Assembly (NCBI GenBank): GCA_024743435.1
Contig: JANSWO010000001.1
Location: forward strand, 1 to 64,000
DNA length: 64,000 nt
Direction: 5' to 3'
DNA from: Pseudomonadaceae bacterium
GTDB taxonomy: Bacteria > Pseudomonadota > Gammaproteobacteria > Pseudomonadales > Azotimanducaceae
Every line of letters starts with the position of its first letter. Positions within the stretch are counted from its first letter, which is position 1. Shown piece after piece: positions 51,025 to 58,915 of this stretch. The notes beneath the pieces were generated by a model, which was not told the DNA's origin, did not search any database, and saw only the letters and a list, made by a program, of their open reading frames with translations. A program made the translations under genes and the position numbers.

Positions 51025-51309
51025 ATGTCCCATTCAAGTATCTCGGCTGAGACGCAGGTTGTTTCGCGAGTCGAAGCAGACAAATCCCGTGCTTCGTTTA
51101 AGGCCATCGCGCTGTCCGCAGCGTGCGTCGTAGGCCTGATCAGCGGCCCTGGTCTGGCGGCCGATAACGTTAAACATATTGTCAAAAAGACAATGGACGG
51201 GCGCTGTCTGTCATCGGACCATCCCAGTTATTGGGATACCAAGATCTACATTAAGAAAGCGTCTATGCAGGCGTGTGTCGCCAGCGGCGGCAAGCAGGAT
51301 CGAGCCTAA
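51025..51309 (+). CDS. Small secreted protein with two conserved-looking cysteines
   Basis: 94 residues from ATG 51025, with GGAGG at 51012-51016. A long signal peptide (hydrophobic core IALSAACVVGLISG, cleavage near GLA-AD) leaves a basic mature part of about 50 residues with GRCLSSDHPSYWDTKIYIKK and ACVASGG. The Cys-to-Cys spacing suggests one disulfide. I recall similar C-L-S/HPSYW/ACxxSGG segments in other proteins but cannot name the family. Alone between two transcripts. Confidence 0.75.
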   Translation: MSHSSISAETQVVSRVEADKSRASFKAIALSAACVVGLISGPGLAADNVKHIVKKTMDGRCLSSDHPSYWDTKIYIKKASMQACVASGGKQDRA

Positions 51310-51358
51310 GTAGCGATCGGGTTCGCGGCCGGAGCAGACCAGCCGCGTGCTCTGAACG

Positions 51359-52129
51359 TCAGTTAGAGAGATCCAGAAATACCGGGGCGTGATCCGATGC
51401 AGTCAGCTCGCCCCGTTTTTTGCGAAAGTCGCGATCAATGATGCTATCGCGGCAACGAGTGGCAATTTCCGTTCCGCCCAGAACGAAGTCGATGCGCAGA
51501 CCATGCTTTCGGTGGAACGCACCACCGCGGTAGTCCCACCAGCTGAATGCCTGCTCGTTGTCATGCTGCGCTCGCCACAAGTCCTGCCAGCCACAGTTGA
51601 TGATTGAATCCATGCGCGCGCGCTCTTTCACGGTGTGAAAGATGCGGCCATCGCCTGAGTCGCCGCGCCAGCTATCCAGTGCCGTGGGCACGATATTGAA
51701 GTCCCCGCACAGCACGCCATTTGCCGGTGCGCCGTCACGCCAATAGTCTGCCAGTGCATCGAACCACGCGAGTTTTCGTTCGTAATCCGCATGCTCGACG
51801 GTCTTGCCGTTTGGGCAGTACACCGTCGTGAAATCGATGCCGCCTGTTTCAGCGCGCAGAAAGCGGGCGCCCATCTCTTCGCCACCGGGCAGGCCGGCTT
51901 GCACCTCGGTGATCGGCTCGCGCGACAGTATCGCGACGCCGTTCCAGCTTTTCTGGCCGTGGCTCAGGCTGTGGTAGCCGAGCGCCTCAAACTCCGCGGC
52001 AGGAAAGATATCGTCGGTCATCTTCAGTTCCTGAAAACCAACGATGTCCGGTTTCTGTTCCGCAAGCCACTGTGCGACAAATTCCATTCGCGCGCGCAGG
52101 CCATTCACATTCCAGGTGGCGACTCGCAA
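51359..52129 (-). CDS. xthA: Exodeoxyribonuclease III
   Basis: 256 residues. MRVATWNVNGLRARM, FQELKM, GDFNIVP and the final SDHAPVF are the metal- and phosphate-binding motifs of the AP endonuclease/ExoIII family. It repairs abasic sites. The start is four bases after the SPFH-protein stop, so it is in one transcript with the nfeD-SPFH pair. Confidence 0.95.
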   Translation of the reverse strand: MRVATWNVNGLRARMEFVAQWLAEQKPDIVGFQELKMTDDIFPAAEFEALGYHSLSHGQKSWNGVAILSREPITEVQAGLPGGEEMGARFLRAETGGIDFTTVYCPNGKTVEHADYERKLAWFDALADYWRDGAPANGVLCGDFNIVPTALDSWRGDSGDGRIFHTVKERARMDSIINCGWQDLWRAQHDNEQAFSWWDYRGGAFHRKHGLRIDFVLGGTEIATRCRDSIIDRDFRKKRGELTASDHAPVFLDLSN

Positions 52130-52133
52130 TGCT

Positions 52134-53090
52134 TCAGGCTCCAGGCCGGGTTGGTGCTGGCGTCGAGTTGGCGCCGGTGCTGGTTTCCATGGTCGACATT
52201 ACGGTCGATACAAGAGTTGCGACATCGCCGAGTTGGGCGGGCACGATCATGGTGTTGTTGGTCTTCGCCAGTTTGCCGAACTCCGTTACCCACTGTTCTG
52301 CAACTCGAAGGTTTACCGCCTGAAGGCCGCCGGGTTGATCGATCGCGTTCGCCACCGCCTGCACACCCAATGCTGTTGCCTCGGCGAGCAGGCGAATCTC
52401 TTCGGCCCGACCCTGCGCCTCGTTGATCTGTTTGAGCTTTTCTGCCTCGGAGAGGTTGATCGTCTCCTGCTTCTGGCCTTCTGAAACGTTGATCTGCGCT
52501 TCTCGATGGCCCTCGGATTCGGCAACTACCGCGCGTCGCTCACGTTCGGCTCGCATCTGCTTCTCCAGTGCATCGCGCACGGACTCGGGCGGCAGGATGT
52601 CTTTGATTTCGTAGCGCAGGATTTTCACACCCCAGGGCTCGGCGGCGCGATCGACGGCGTTGACCACTTGCGAGTTGATGGTCTCGCGTTCTTCAAAGGT
52701 TCTGTCGAGGTCGATCTTGCCCACCTCGGAACGCAGTGTGGTCTGCGCCAGCTGGGAGGTCGCGAATCGGTAATTGTCGATGCCGTAGCTGGCGGAAGCC
52801 GCATCCACCACCTGCATGTAGATTACGCCGTCGACCTCTACGGCGATGTTGTCCTTGGTAATACAGCTTTGGCTCGGTACGTCGAAGGCCTGCTCTTTCA
52901 GCGTGTGCTTGTAGGCGACTCGATCCATGAACGGCACGAGAATGTGAAAGCCTGCATCCAGTGTGCGGGCGTACTTACCCAGACGTTCCACCACAAACTG
53001 CTCCCGTTGCGGCACAACGCGAGCGGTTTTGAATAGCGTTACGACGACGAACGCGGCGAGCAGAATGCTCAGAATGAAACCGAATTCCAT
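52134..53090 (-). CDS. SPFH/Band 7 membrane protein (paraslipin, QmcA-like)
   Basis: 318 residues from ATG 53090 (MEFGFILSILLAAFVV). One N-terminal membrane anchor, then the SPFH domain (VPQREQFVVERLGKY, and YEIKDILPPESVRDAL), then a coiled-coil rich in Glu, Gln and Ala. Such proteins form large membrane-bound assemblies. The preceding gene is NfeD-like, the usual partner. Confidence 0.93.
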   Translation of the reverse strand: MEFGFILSILLAAFVVVTLFKTARVVPQREQFVVERLGKYARTLDAGFHILVPFMDRVAYKHTLKEQAFDVPSQSCITKDNIAVEVDGVIYMQVVDAASASYGIDNYRFATSQLAQTTLRSEVGKIDLDRTFEERETINSQVVNAVDRAAEPWGVKILRYEIKDILPPESVRDALEKQMRAERERRAVVAESEGHREAQINVSEGQKQETINLSEAEKLKQINEAQGRAEEIRLLAEATALGVQAVANAIDQPGGLQAVNLRVAEQWVTEFGKLAKTNNTMIVPAQLGDVATLVSTVMSTMETSTGANSTPAPTRPGA

Positions 53091-53194
53091 AGGTGTACTC
53101 CCTGTTACTGACAACGGCTGGTCCCGTTGCTGGTTTTAGCGCGCCGTGCGCCCGATCTGCTTGCTGGCGGCCTGCCGCTGGGCCGGTGAGTCCG

Positions 53195-53632
53195 CTAGAG
53201 GGGTTCGACCGTGAGCACGGTTCCGTGACGGGCAACGATTTTCACGTGGCTGCCGGCGCTCAGCTCGCCACCACTGGCGCGAGCATCCCAGGCCGCTCCC
53301 CTGAATTCGATTCTGCCGCGGCCCGGATCACCTGCGTCAAAGCCTTCGGTGACCGTCGCTTCCCGGCCAATGAAATCGTCGTCGAGGTCACCGCCTGCGA
53401 CGTCACCCTGAAACCAGTTCTGAAAGCGGCTGCGCAGGCCGAACAGTAGCGCGAGCGATGTGCCCGCGAAGACGACGTATGGCAGTGCACCGTCTGCCGG
53501 CATACCCAGCCAGATCGCGATCGCTACAATCACGGCAGCAATGCCAAAGAACACGGTTATGAAGCTCGTCATAACGAATTCGGAGAGGATGAGGCCGAAG
53601 CCGACGAGTAGCCAGATTAGCGCGATAGTCAT
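53195..53632 (-). CDS. NfeD-like membrane protein
   Basis: 145 residues: two to three membrane helices (residues 1-65) and a C-terminal OB-fold-type domain (IGREATVTEGFDAG, then GSHVKIVARHGTVLTVEPL). It is the short NfeD1b type without a protease domain and lies before an SPFH gene, as is typical; the pair is thought to work in membrane quality control or microdomains. Confidence 0.9.
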   Translation of the reverse strand: MTIALIWLLVGFGLILSEFVMTSFITVFFGIAAVIVAIAIWLGMPADGALPYVVFAGTSLALLFGLRSRFQNWFQGDVAGGDLDDDFIGREATVTEGFDAGDPGRGRIEFRGAAWDARASGGELSAGSHVKIVARHGTVLTVEPL

Positions 53633-53729
53633 GCGCTCAAGATACCTTCAGTGGGCCGGCAATGCGACTCGAACGATAGGTGTTGGGGTGGCTGGCGCGC
53701 GGTGACGCCGAGTGCTCGCGGGTTGCGAT

Positions 53730-54065
53730 TTAGGCTAGCTTGCCGTCACGAACCGCCGGGATAAGATCCGGCATGATGGTCGGGATGCCGCCATCGACGC
53801 TGCAGCCCAGTACGGTGGTTTGTCGGAACGGGTTGCTCACCTGGCCACTCTGGGGGATCAGCTTTCGGTTCTCGAGGCCGCCAATGCAGTAGTTCTCGAG
53901 GGTGCTGCCTGCGCGCTCGTCGCTTTGCGCTGCCGGGTCCTGGGCAGTTGGTGCGGAGGCGCGCAGATCGGCGGTTGCTGGCAGGCTGGAAGCCATCAAC
54001 AGGACAAGCGCCGCAGACCTGGCTGCGAAGGAGTGGGGGGCGTTGTTTGAGTTGTTCTCGGCCAC
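53730..54065 (-). CDS. Hypothetical small secreted protein
   Basis: 111 residues. A signal-peptide-like stretch (ARSAALVLLMASSLPATA) is followed by a short polar part with two cysteines (ENYCIGGLEN and LGCSVDGGIP). No family recognised. It has its own place between two minus-strand genes but no clear ribosome-binding site, so it may be real or spurious. Confidence 0.5.
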   Translation of the reverse strand: MAENNSNNAPHSFAARSAALVLLMASSLPATADLRASAPTAQDPAAQSDERAGSTLENYCIGGLENRKLIPQSGQVSNPFRQTTVLGCSVDGGIPTIMPDLIPAVRDGKLA

Positions 54066-54191
54066 GGTTAGCGCTGCTTCGTTATCGAATGGCGCGCACT
54101 GTAGGCCCCTCGTATGACGAACATGTTACATCGGTCGCCGATGCTGGCCTTTTTACCGGATTTGTGGACATTCTCAGCTACCGAACGAAAA

Positions 54192-54217
54192 ACGGCGCGA
54201 TAGTGATATCGCGCCGT
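54192..54217 (-). terminator. Rho-independent terminator of the small lipoprotein gene
   Basis: ACGGCGCGATA (54192-54202) pairs perfectly with TATCGCGCCGT (54207-54217) around GTGA. On the minus strand it is followed by a U-run (54188-54192 are A on the plus strand). It lies about 95 bases after the lipoprotein stop. The remainder of 54066-54310 shows no gene. Confidence 0.8.
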
Positions 54218-54310
54218 CTCTTTAGCTGCCTGCGGGTTGTGCCCTTACGGCTGCCTAGTCCGGATGAGATACCCCTTCTGTTGAGGGCATTCGGTCTCGA
54301 TAGGTTGCTG

Positions 54311-54601
54311 TTAGTAGGTTCTCAGCACGTAGCCGCGCTCGATCATGCAGGCGCGGTAGGCATCGAAGCTGTCGGTGCTGGCCGCCATAGGTGCGGTGGG
54401 TGTTATCTTCGTCAGATCAGCGCATTGGCTATTGTCGTTCCGATAAGCGTTGCTTGTTGCGCTATTCGAGGACTCCCAATAGTGGGTTGGCTCGGGCGCC
54501 TCGGTTGTCGCGCAGCCGACAGTGGCTACTGAAAAAGCGGCCAGGAACAAGCCGTTGCGAGCCGTAGTTGCGAAGGTTTTGATGTTGCTTAGTGTGATCA
54601 T
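54311..54601 (-). CDS. Small lipoprotein of unknown function
   Basis: 96 residues from ATG 54601, with AGGAG eight bases upstream. Lipobox VATVGC with Cys30; the mature part is polar, with two cysteines (NSQCADLTK and AYRACMIERGYVLRTY). It has a full set of signals: a -35/-10 pair, two Pho-box-like sites upstream and a strong terminator. This suggests a phosphate-responsive envelope lipoprotein. Family not recognised. Confidence 0.82.
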   Translation of the reverse strand: MITLSNIKTFATTARNGLFLAAFSVATVGCATTEAPEPTHYWESSNSATSNAYRNDNSQCADLTKITPTAPMAASTDSFDAYRACMIERGYVLRTY

Positions 54602-54697
54602 TGGAATTCTCCTGAAGTGTTGCAGCTGCCGACGGTCTGGCGATGGCTGCGTTTCGTTTGTGACGGTTTTATGAAGGCGCCCCATAACGTTAGGAGA

Positions 54698-54726
54698 AAA
54701 ATACCTATCTGCAAGGCCTTGGTCAA
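54698..54726 (-). promoter_or_regulatory. Promoter of the small lipoprotein gene
   Basis: On the minus strand TTGACC (54726-54721), 17 bases, then TATTTT (54703-54698). The implied start gives a leader of about 90 bases. The -35 adjoins the two Pho-box-like sites. Confidence 0.65.
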
Positions 54727-54733
54727 TCCGAAT

Positions 54734-54782
54734 ATGACAGTTTTGTGACATCAAAGACCCCAATATGACACTTTGATGACAT
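54734..54782 (-). promoter_or_regulatory. Two tandem Pho-box-like sites
   Basis: On the minus strand, ATGTCACAAAACTGTCAT (54751-54734) and ATGTCATCAAAGTGTCAT (54782-54765) match the PhoB consensus CTGTCATAWAWCTGTCAY at about 16 and 15 of 18 positions. Each holds two TGTCA half-sites 11 bases apart. They lie just upstream of the lipoprotein -35 element. PhoB binding is inferred; no phoB gene is in the window. Confidence 0.65.
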
Positions 54783-54871
54783 TTCGCCGGAGCTTGCACG
54801 CCGAAAATCGCTTCCGCGAGCTATGTCCTGAGCGCTGACACCCGTAAAATAGGGCGGTTACGTAGCGAGTG

Positions 54872-55069
54872 ATGCTGGTGAAGAAGTACCCACCCACCCC
54901 AGAGGAGCTGCGGGACTGGATGGATCGCAAGGATCTATCGAACAAGGATGTCGCGAAAGCGCTCCGGCTGTCGGACGGCCGGGTCGTTCGTTATTGGACG
55001 GCAAAAAAAGACGCACGGCCTATTCCGTATCCCAGCTGGTATACGTTGAGACACAAGTTCGGCAAATAG
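54872..55069 (+). CDS. Small helix-turn-helix protein
   Basis: 65 residues from ATG 54872 (GTG 54869 is adjacent in frame). The segment NKDVAKALRLSDGRVVRYW looks like a Cro/CI-type helix-turn-helix, and the protein ends with a basic tail. It is divergent from the lipoprotein gene and precedes the hybrid kinase by 85 bases. It could be a local regulator; targets unknown. No strong promoter seen (TAAAAT at 54845-54850 is a possible -10). Confidence 0.65.
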   Translation: MLVKKYPPTPEELRDWMDRKDLSNKDVAKALRLSDGRVVRYWTAKKDARPIPYPSWYTLRHKFGK

Positions 55070-55154
55070 CGAGCGACCCTCACCAGCTCAACTGATGTGG
55101 GCTGGATATTGGGCCTTCGACCGTTCGGCGCTCGAATGCCTTCTATACTCATGA

Positions 55155-57689
55155 ATGCGCCGTCGTTTTCTTCTCTTTCTCCTCAATGCTTCTCGCATTT
55201 CACTGCTGAGTGCAGCAGCGATATTGCTGTTGCCTGGTATTGCTCATGCTCAGGCCGCGGCTTCGCAAGCACCCGCTTATCTCGATGAACTCGTGGTCGT
55301 TGATACCGCTGACGGGGGCGGCATCGAGGTGCTCGGTCAGTTGCTCAGCGCGCCAGCCGATCAGCCACCGGGCAGCGCACCAAACCTCACCAGTCTTGAG
55401 CCCTATGACGGAACGATGCTCAATGACAGCGACCGCTGGTTCGGCTTCAAAGTCTCGGGCCTCGGAGTTGATGACGACAGGCGCTTTCTGCAGATAGAGA
55501 ACCCTCGGATTGCGCACACGGAGGTATGGCAGTTCGACGGTGCGCGCTGGCAACCGATTTCACTGGAAGGTGCTGGCCAGGGAATGGGTGTTCATTTGAC
55601 CGGTATGCCGCGAGTAACGGTGTTTCTCCGGCCGCATAGTGACGCGACCCCGGTTATGGTGCGAATGAGTAACACGGCGGCGTTCCTGCCCAGAATGCAC
55701 GTGCGCGACAATACTTCCATTCGATCACTGTCGCGGGTGACGCTGTTCCTGGGCGGTTTTGGCTTCGGCATGCTTGCGCTGCTCGCCATCTACAACGCGG
55801 TTATCGCCCGTTTCACGTCGGATGCCCGCTACGGGCTATTGAGCGTATACCTCGGCGCGACGTTCCTCTTCATTCTTCACTATCTGGGGTATGCCGAGAT
55901 CCTGCTCTGGCAAGACCTGACCGAGGTGAACCAGCGCCTGATCCGGGCGACGCCCATGTTCGTGTTCGCCAGCTACATTCCCTTTGCCTTGCGCTTTCTG
56001 GGTGTACGCCGAAGCCTGGCGGAGAGAGTGTTTGTGACCGTGATGATCATATCCGGCCTGGGGCTCGGTCTTGGCGCGCCGGAGTCACTGCTGATCGGTG
56101 CGTCATTGCTCGGTGGTGTTGTCTCGATTCTCGTGCACCCATTCGCCCTGGTTCAGGGTCTGCGGGGTAATCGCGACGCCTGGCGCTTCATTGGGATGTC
56201 CATGTTCTCATTGATCGGTGGCACGACCACCTGGCTGGAGCAGCTTGTCGGCATTGGTGGCGGCACCGTGGGCCATATGTTGTTTCTGTGGGGCAGTGTG
56301 GTGACCGGTGCGTTGCTCGCCTATTCGCTGGCACGCGAGATTGTCGACTTGCGAGCGGAGGCAGTGCGCTCGCAAGTCGTTGCAGACCTTGCAACCCGGG
56401 AAGCGAGCATCAAGAGTTCCTTTCTATCCACCATGAGCCATGAAATTCGAACGCCAATGAACGGCGTCTTGGGTGTGACGGATCTACTGTCGTCGACTCA
56501 ACTATCGGCTGAGCAGCGGGGCTATGTTGAAACCATCACGCGGTCGGGCGGCGCGCTGATGGCAATACTGGATGATGTGCTCGACTATTCGAAATTCGAA
56601 AGCGGCAATTTCTCACTCGAAAAACGGCCCGCCGACCTGTTTACGATTATCGACGATGTCCTGCTGGGCTCGCGTGACAAAGCCGCGGCCAAAGGCGTTG
56701 AGTTGATGGTCGACTACTCTGCCGAAGCGCCGGAGATTGTAATTGGCGACGCGACGCGCTTGCGCCAGGTGCTCGGCAACCTGGTAAGTAATGCGGTCAA
56801 GTTTACGGATGCGGGCACGGTTCTTGTCCGCGTTGAGCACGAGGCTGGCCGATTGAAGCTTGCGGTTGAAGACACGGGCATAGGCATCGCCGCGAATAAG
56901 ATTGACGGCTTGTTTGAGCGCTTCTCCCAGGCGGACCCAACGGTTACCCGGCGTTTTGGTGGCACCGGGCTCGGGCTCGCGATCAGCCAGCTACTCGTGG
57001 TCGCGATGGGTGGGCGCATTGACGTTTCGTCGATAGAAGGCGAAGGCTCGATTTTCTGTGTCTGTATTCCGCTGCGCGGCTGTGTTTATTCTCAGGACGT
57101 GCCCGTCACCACCGCAATTGGTCTTGATAACGCTAGCGCCGTGGATACCGCAGTCGTTGCAGGGCTTGTGGCTCGCTGGGGTGTGAGTATCGACGAGCAG
57201 GCAGATACGCGTGTGGATCTGAGCCTCGGACTGCGGTTGGCTGAGCTGCGCGGTATCTGCTGCCAGGTCGATGCAGCTGCCGATGATGCTATGGATAAAC
57301 CGCTCTCCGGATTGGTGATTCTGGTAGCCGAAGACAATCTCACCAATCAATTGGTTGCGCGCAAAACTCTGGAAGCACTCGGCGCGGCAGTAAGGATGGC
57401 GAACAACGGCCAGCAGGCTGTCGAAGGGTTGGAAGAGGGCGCAGTAGACCTGATCCTCATGGATTGCGAAATGCCGGTTATGGATGGCTACACCGCAACG
57501 CAGCGTATAAGGGAGCGAGAGCTGGCCCAGGATTCACCGCCCATTCCCATTGTCGCCCTCAGTGCGAATGTCACGCCGGAACATAAGGCTCGCGCGGTGG
57601 ATAGCGGCATGAGCGACTACCTGGCCAAGCCGTTTCGTCGCCAGCAATTGGCGGATACCATTCGAGCGAACCTGATCGCGCAGTCCTGA
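55155..57689 (+). CDS. Hybrid sensor histidine kinase, 7TMR-DISM type
   Basis: 844 residues. Signal peptide (1-32); a beta-rich extracellular 7TMR-DISMED2-like domain (about 40-180); seven membrane helices (about 190-395); HisKA with phospho-acceptor His429 in STMSHEIRTPMNGV; HATPase with LGNLVSNAVKFTDAG and RFGGTGLGLAISQ; a C-terminal receiver with Asp770 in LILMDCEMPVMDGY. The layout resembles RetS/LadS-like sensors. No separate response regulator with output domain is adjacent, although a small HTH gene precedes it. Confidence 0.92.
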   Translation: MRRRFLLFLLNASRISLLSAAAILLLPGIAHAQAAASQAPAYLDELVVVDTADGGGIEVLGQLLSAPADQPPGSAPNLTSLEPYDGTMLNDSDRWFGFKVSGLGVDDDRRFLQIENPRIAHTEVWQFDGARWQPISLEGAGQGMGVHLTGMPRVTVFLRPHSDATPVMVRMSNTAAFLPRMHVRDNTSIRSLSRVTLFLGGFGFGMLALLAIYNAVIARFTSDARYGLLSVYLGATFLFILHYLGYAEILLWQDLTEVNQRLIRATPMFVFASYIPFALRFLGVRRSLAERVFVTVMIISGLGLGLGAPESLLIGASLLGGVVSILVHPFALVQGLRGNRDAWRFIGMSMFSLIGGTTTWLEQLVGIGGGTVGHMLFLWGSVVTGALLAYSLAREIVDLRAEAVRSQVVADLATREASIKSSFLSTMSHEIRTPMNGVLGVTDLLSSTQLSAEQRGYVETITRSGGALMAILDDVLDYSKFESGNFSLEKRPADLFTIIDDVLLGSRDKAAAKGVELMVDYSAEAPEIVIGDATRLRQVLGNLVSNAVKFTDAGTVLVRVEHEAGRLKLAVEDTGIGIAANKIDGLFERFSQADPTVTRRFGGTGLGLAISQLLVVAMGGRIDVSSIEGEGSIFCVCIPLRGCVYSQDVPVTTAIGLDNASAVDTAVVAGLVARWGVSIDEQADTRVDLSLGLRLAELRGICCQVDAAADDAMDKPLSGLVILVAEDNLTNQLVARKTLEALGAAVRMANNGQQAVEGLEEGAVDLILMDCEMPVMDGYTATQRIRERELAQDSPPIPIVALSANVTPEHKARAVDSGMSDYLAKPFRRQQLADTIRANLIAQS

Positions 57690-57767
57690 CACCTTGTTGA
57701 GGTGGCTGCGCGGCGGCTTGACGGTGATCAAGCTGGTCGGGTCGGAAAATTGCTCGGAGAGCTCGAG

Positions 57768-58274
57768 ATGTTGCAAAGGCCACCGGTCCAGCTGGCTTAT
57801 ACGGTTGCGGATGTTGCTCAAGCGGTGCCTGTCTGGGTACAGCGATTCGGCGCGGGTCCATTCTTTGTGCTCGAGCATATAGCGCTGCGAGATGTTGTGG
57901 TGCGAGGCGAGCCCAGCAGCCTGGACCATACGTCAGCTTACGGGTGGGCAGGTGACGTCATGATCGAGCTCGTACAGCAGAACTGTACGACGCCCTCAAT
58001 CTTCAATGATCGGCCTTACGGCCTGCATCATACGGCGTGCTTTGCCGATGATCTGGATGCTGAGCTTGCGCGTCTGAATGCGTTGGGCGCGCCCACCGCG
58101 ATGCGCGCAGTGACTGTCACTGGTACAGCCTACGCCTTCGCGGATACCACAGAATCCCTGGGGCACTACGTGGAGATCTATGGTGAGCAGCCAGCCATAC
58201 GTGACTTCTACGAGTTGGTTCGCTCGGCAAGCGTCGGCTGGCAAGGTGAGGAGCCGTTTCGACGGCTCGTTTGA
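57768..58274 (+). CDS. VOC (glyoxalase-like) family protein
   Basis: 168 residues from ATG 57768 with GGAG upstream. The fold is indicated by LAYTVADVAQAVPVWVQRFG, YGLHHTACFADDLDAELARL and LGHYVEIYG, whose histidine and glutamate are typical VOC metal ligands. Substrate unknown; it resembles the Glyoxalase_4 group. It follows the kinase by 78 bases. Confidence 0.82.
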   Translation: MLQRPPVQLAYTVADVAQAVPVWVQRFGAGPFFVLEHIALRDVVVRGEPSSLDHTSAYGWAGDVMIELVQQNCTTPSIFNDRPYGLHHTACFADDLDAELARLNALGAPTAMRAVTVTGTAYAFADTTESLGHYVEIYGEQPAIRDFYELVRSASVGWQGEEPFRRLV

Positions 58275-58297
58275 ACGGCAGGGTGGGAGTCACGGCA

Positions 58298-58352
58298 GGG
58301 TCAGAGTAGGCGCGCGGCTTTGAGGGTTTAACCCGGCGCCGACCCTGACCCC
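58298..58352. repeat. Degenerate REP-like palindrome
   Basis: GGGTCAGAGTAGGCGCGCGG (58298-58317) pairs imperfectly with the block at 58333-58352, which ends GACCCTGACCCC. The outer GGGTCAG ends match the perfect palindrome at 44168-44239. It sits between two convergent genes and could also serve as a terminator. Confidence 0.65.
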
Positions 58353-58358
58353 ATTAGC

Positions 58359-58730
58359 TTACTTGGACGCGACCTCAAAGGTTTCGACGTTGGTGGCGGG
58401 CGCGAATCGTCCGGGGGCGACGTTCACGGATAGAACGCGGTTGCCACTGAGCGATGTGTCGCATGACACGCGTACCGGTTCTCGCTTGTCACCGATCCAG
58501 GCACCGGCGTTTATGTAGAACGAGCGAGCATCGTCCGTCTTGTTAATGTAGTAGGAGCCGGCGGTGTAGAAGCCGCGTGCTTCGCTCGCCGCTGATTTCA
58601 CGCAGTTGTAGTAGCCGCGTTTCTCGCCAGCGGTGGCTGGAGCGGCCAGGGCGGCGGAGCCCGCAAGCAGAGTGCCGGTGATGATGAGTCCCTTCAGGAG
58701 ACTGGCGTTCGAGAGTGCTGAGTGGGTCAT
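58359..58730 (-). CDS. Hypothetical secreted protein
   Basis: 123 residues from ATG 58730. A clear signal peptide (LLKGLIITGTLLAGSAALA-APA) is followed by a mature part of about 85 residues with two cysteines (YYNCVKSA and RVSCDTSL), suggesting a disulfide and a beta-rich fold. Family not recognised. It is divergent from a LysR gene, with a T-N11-A palindrome between them, so it may be that regulator's target. Confidence 0.75.
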   Translation of the reverse strand: MTHSALSNASLLKGLIITGTLLAGSAALAAPATAGEKRGYYNCVKSAASEARGFYTAGSYYINKTDDARSFYINAGAWIGDKREPVRVSCDTSLSGNRVLSVNVAPGRFAPATNVETFEVASK

Positions 58731-58833
58731 GATTCGGATGCCTTTCGTGATGGTGATCAAACGTTGGTCAACGAGCGGCACTGGAGCCAAGGGCCGTGCC
58801 ACGGGTCTCAGAGGCAATGTGGTCTCTGAAAGT

Positions 58834-58848
58834 GTTACCTAAGGTAAC
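58834..58848. promoter_or_regulatory. Palindromic operator, LysR-type T-N11-A
   Basis: GTTACCT-A-AGGTAAC is a perfect 15-base palindrome containing TTACCTAAGGTAA, which fits the T-N11-A rule for LysR-type binding sites. It lies 68 bases before the LysR gene start and 104 bases before the divergent secreted-protein gene. Confidence 0.6.
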
Positions 58849-58915
58849 GAAATGGGGTTTTCCTGGGAACATAAGTAACGTATAACCAGGTTCTCGAAGA
58901 TGTTTGAGCAACCGC

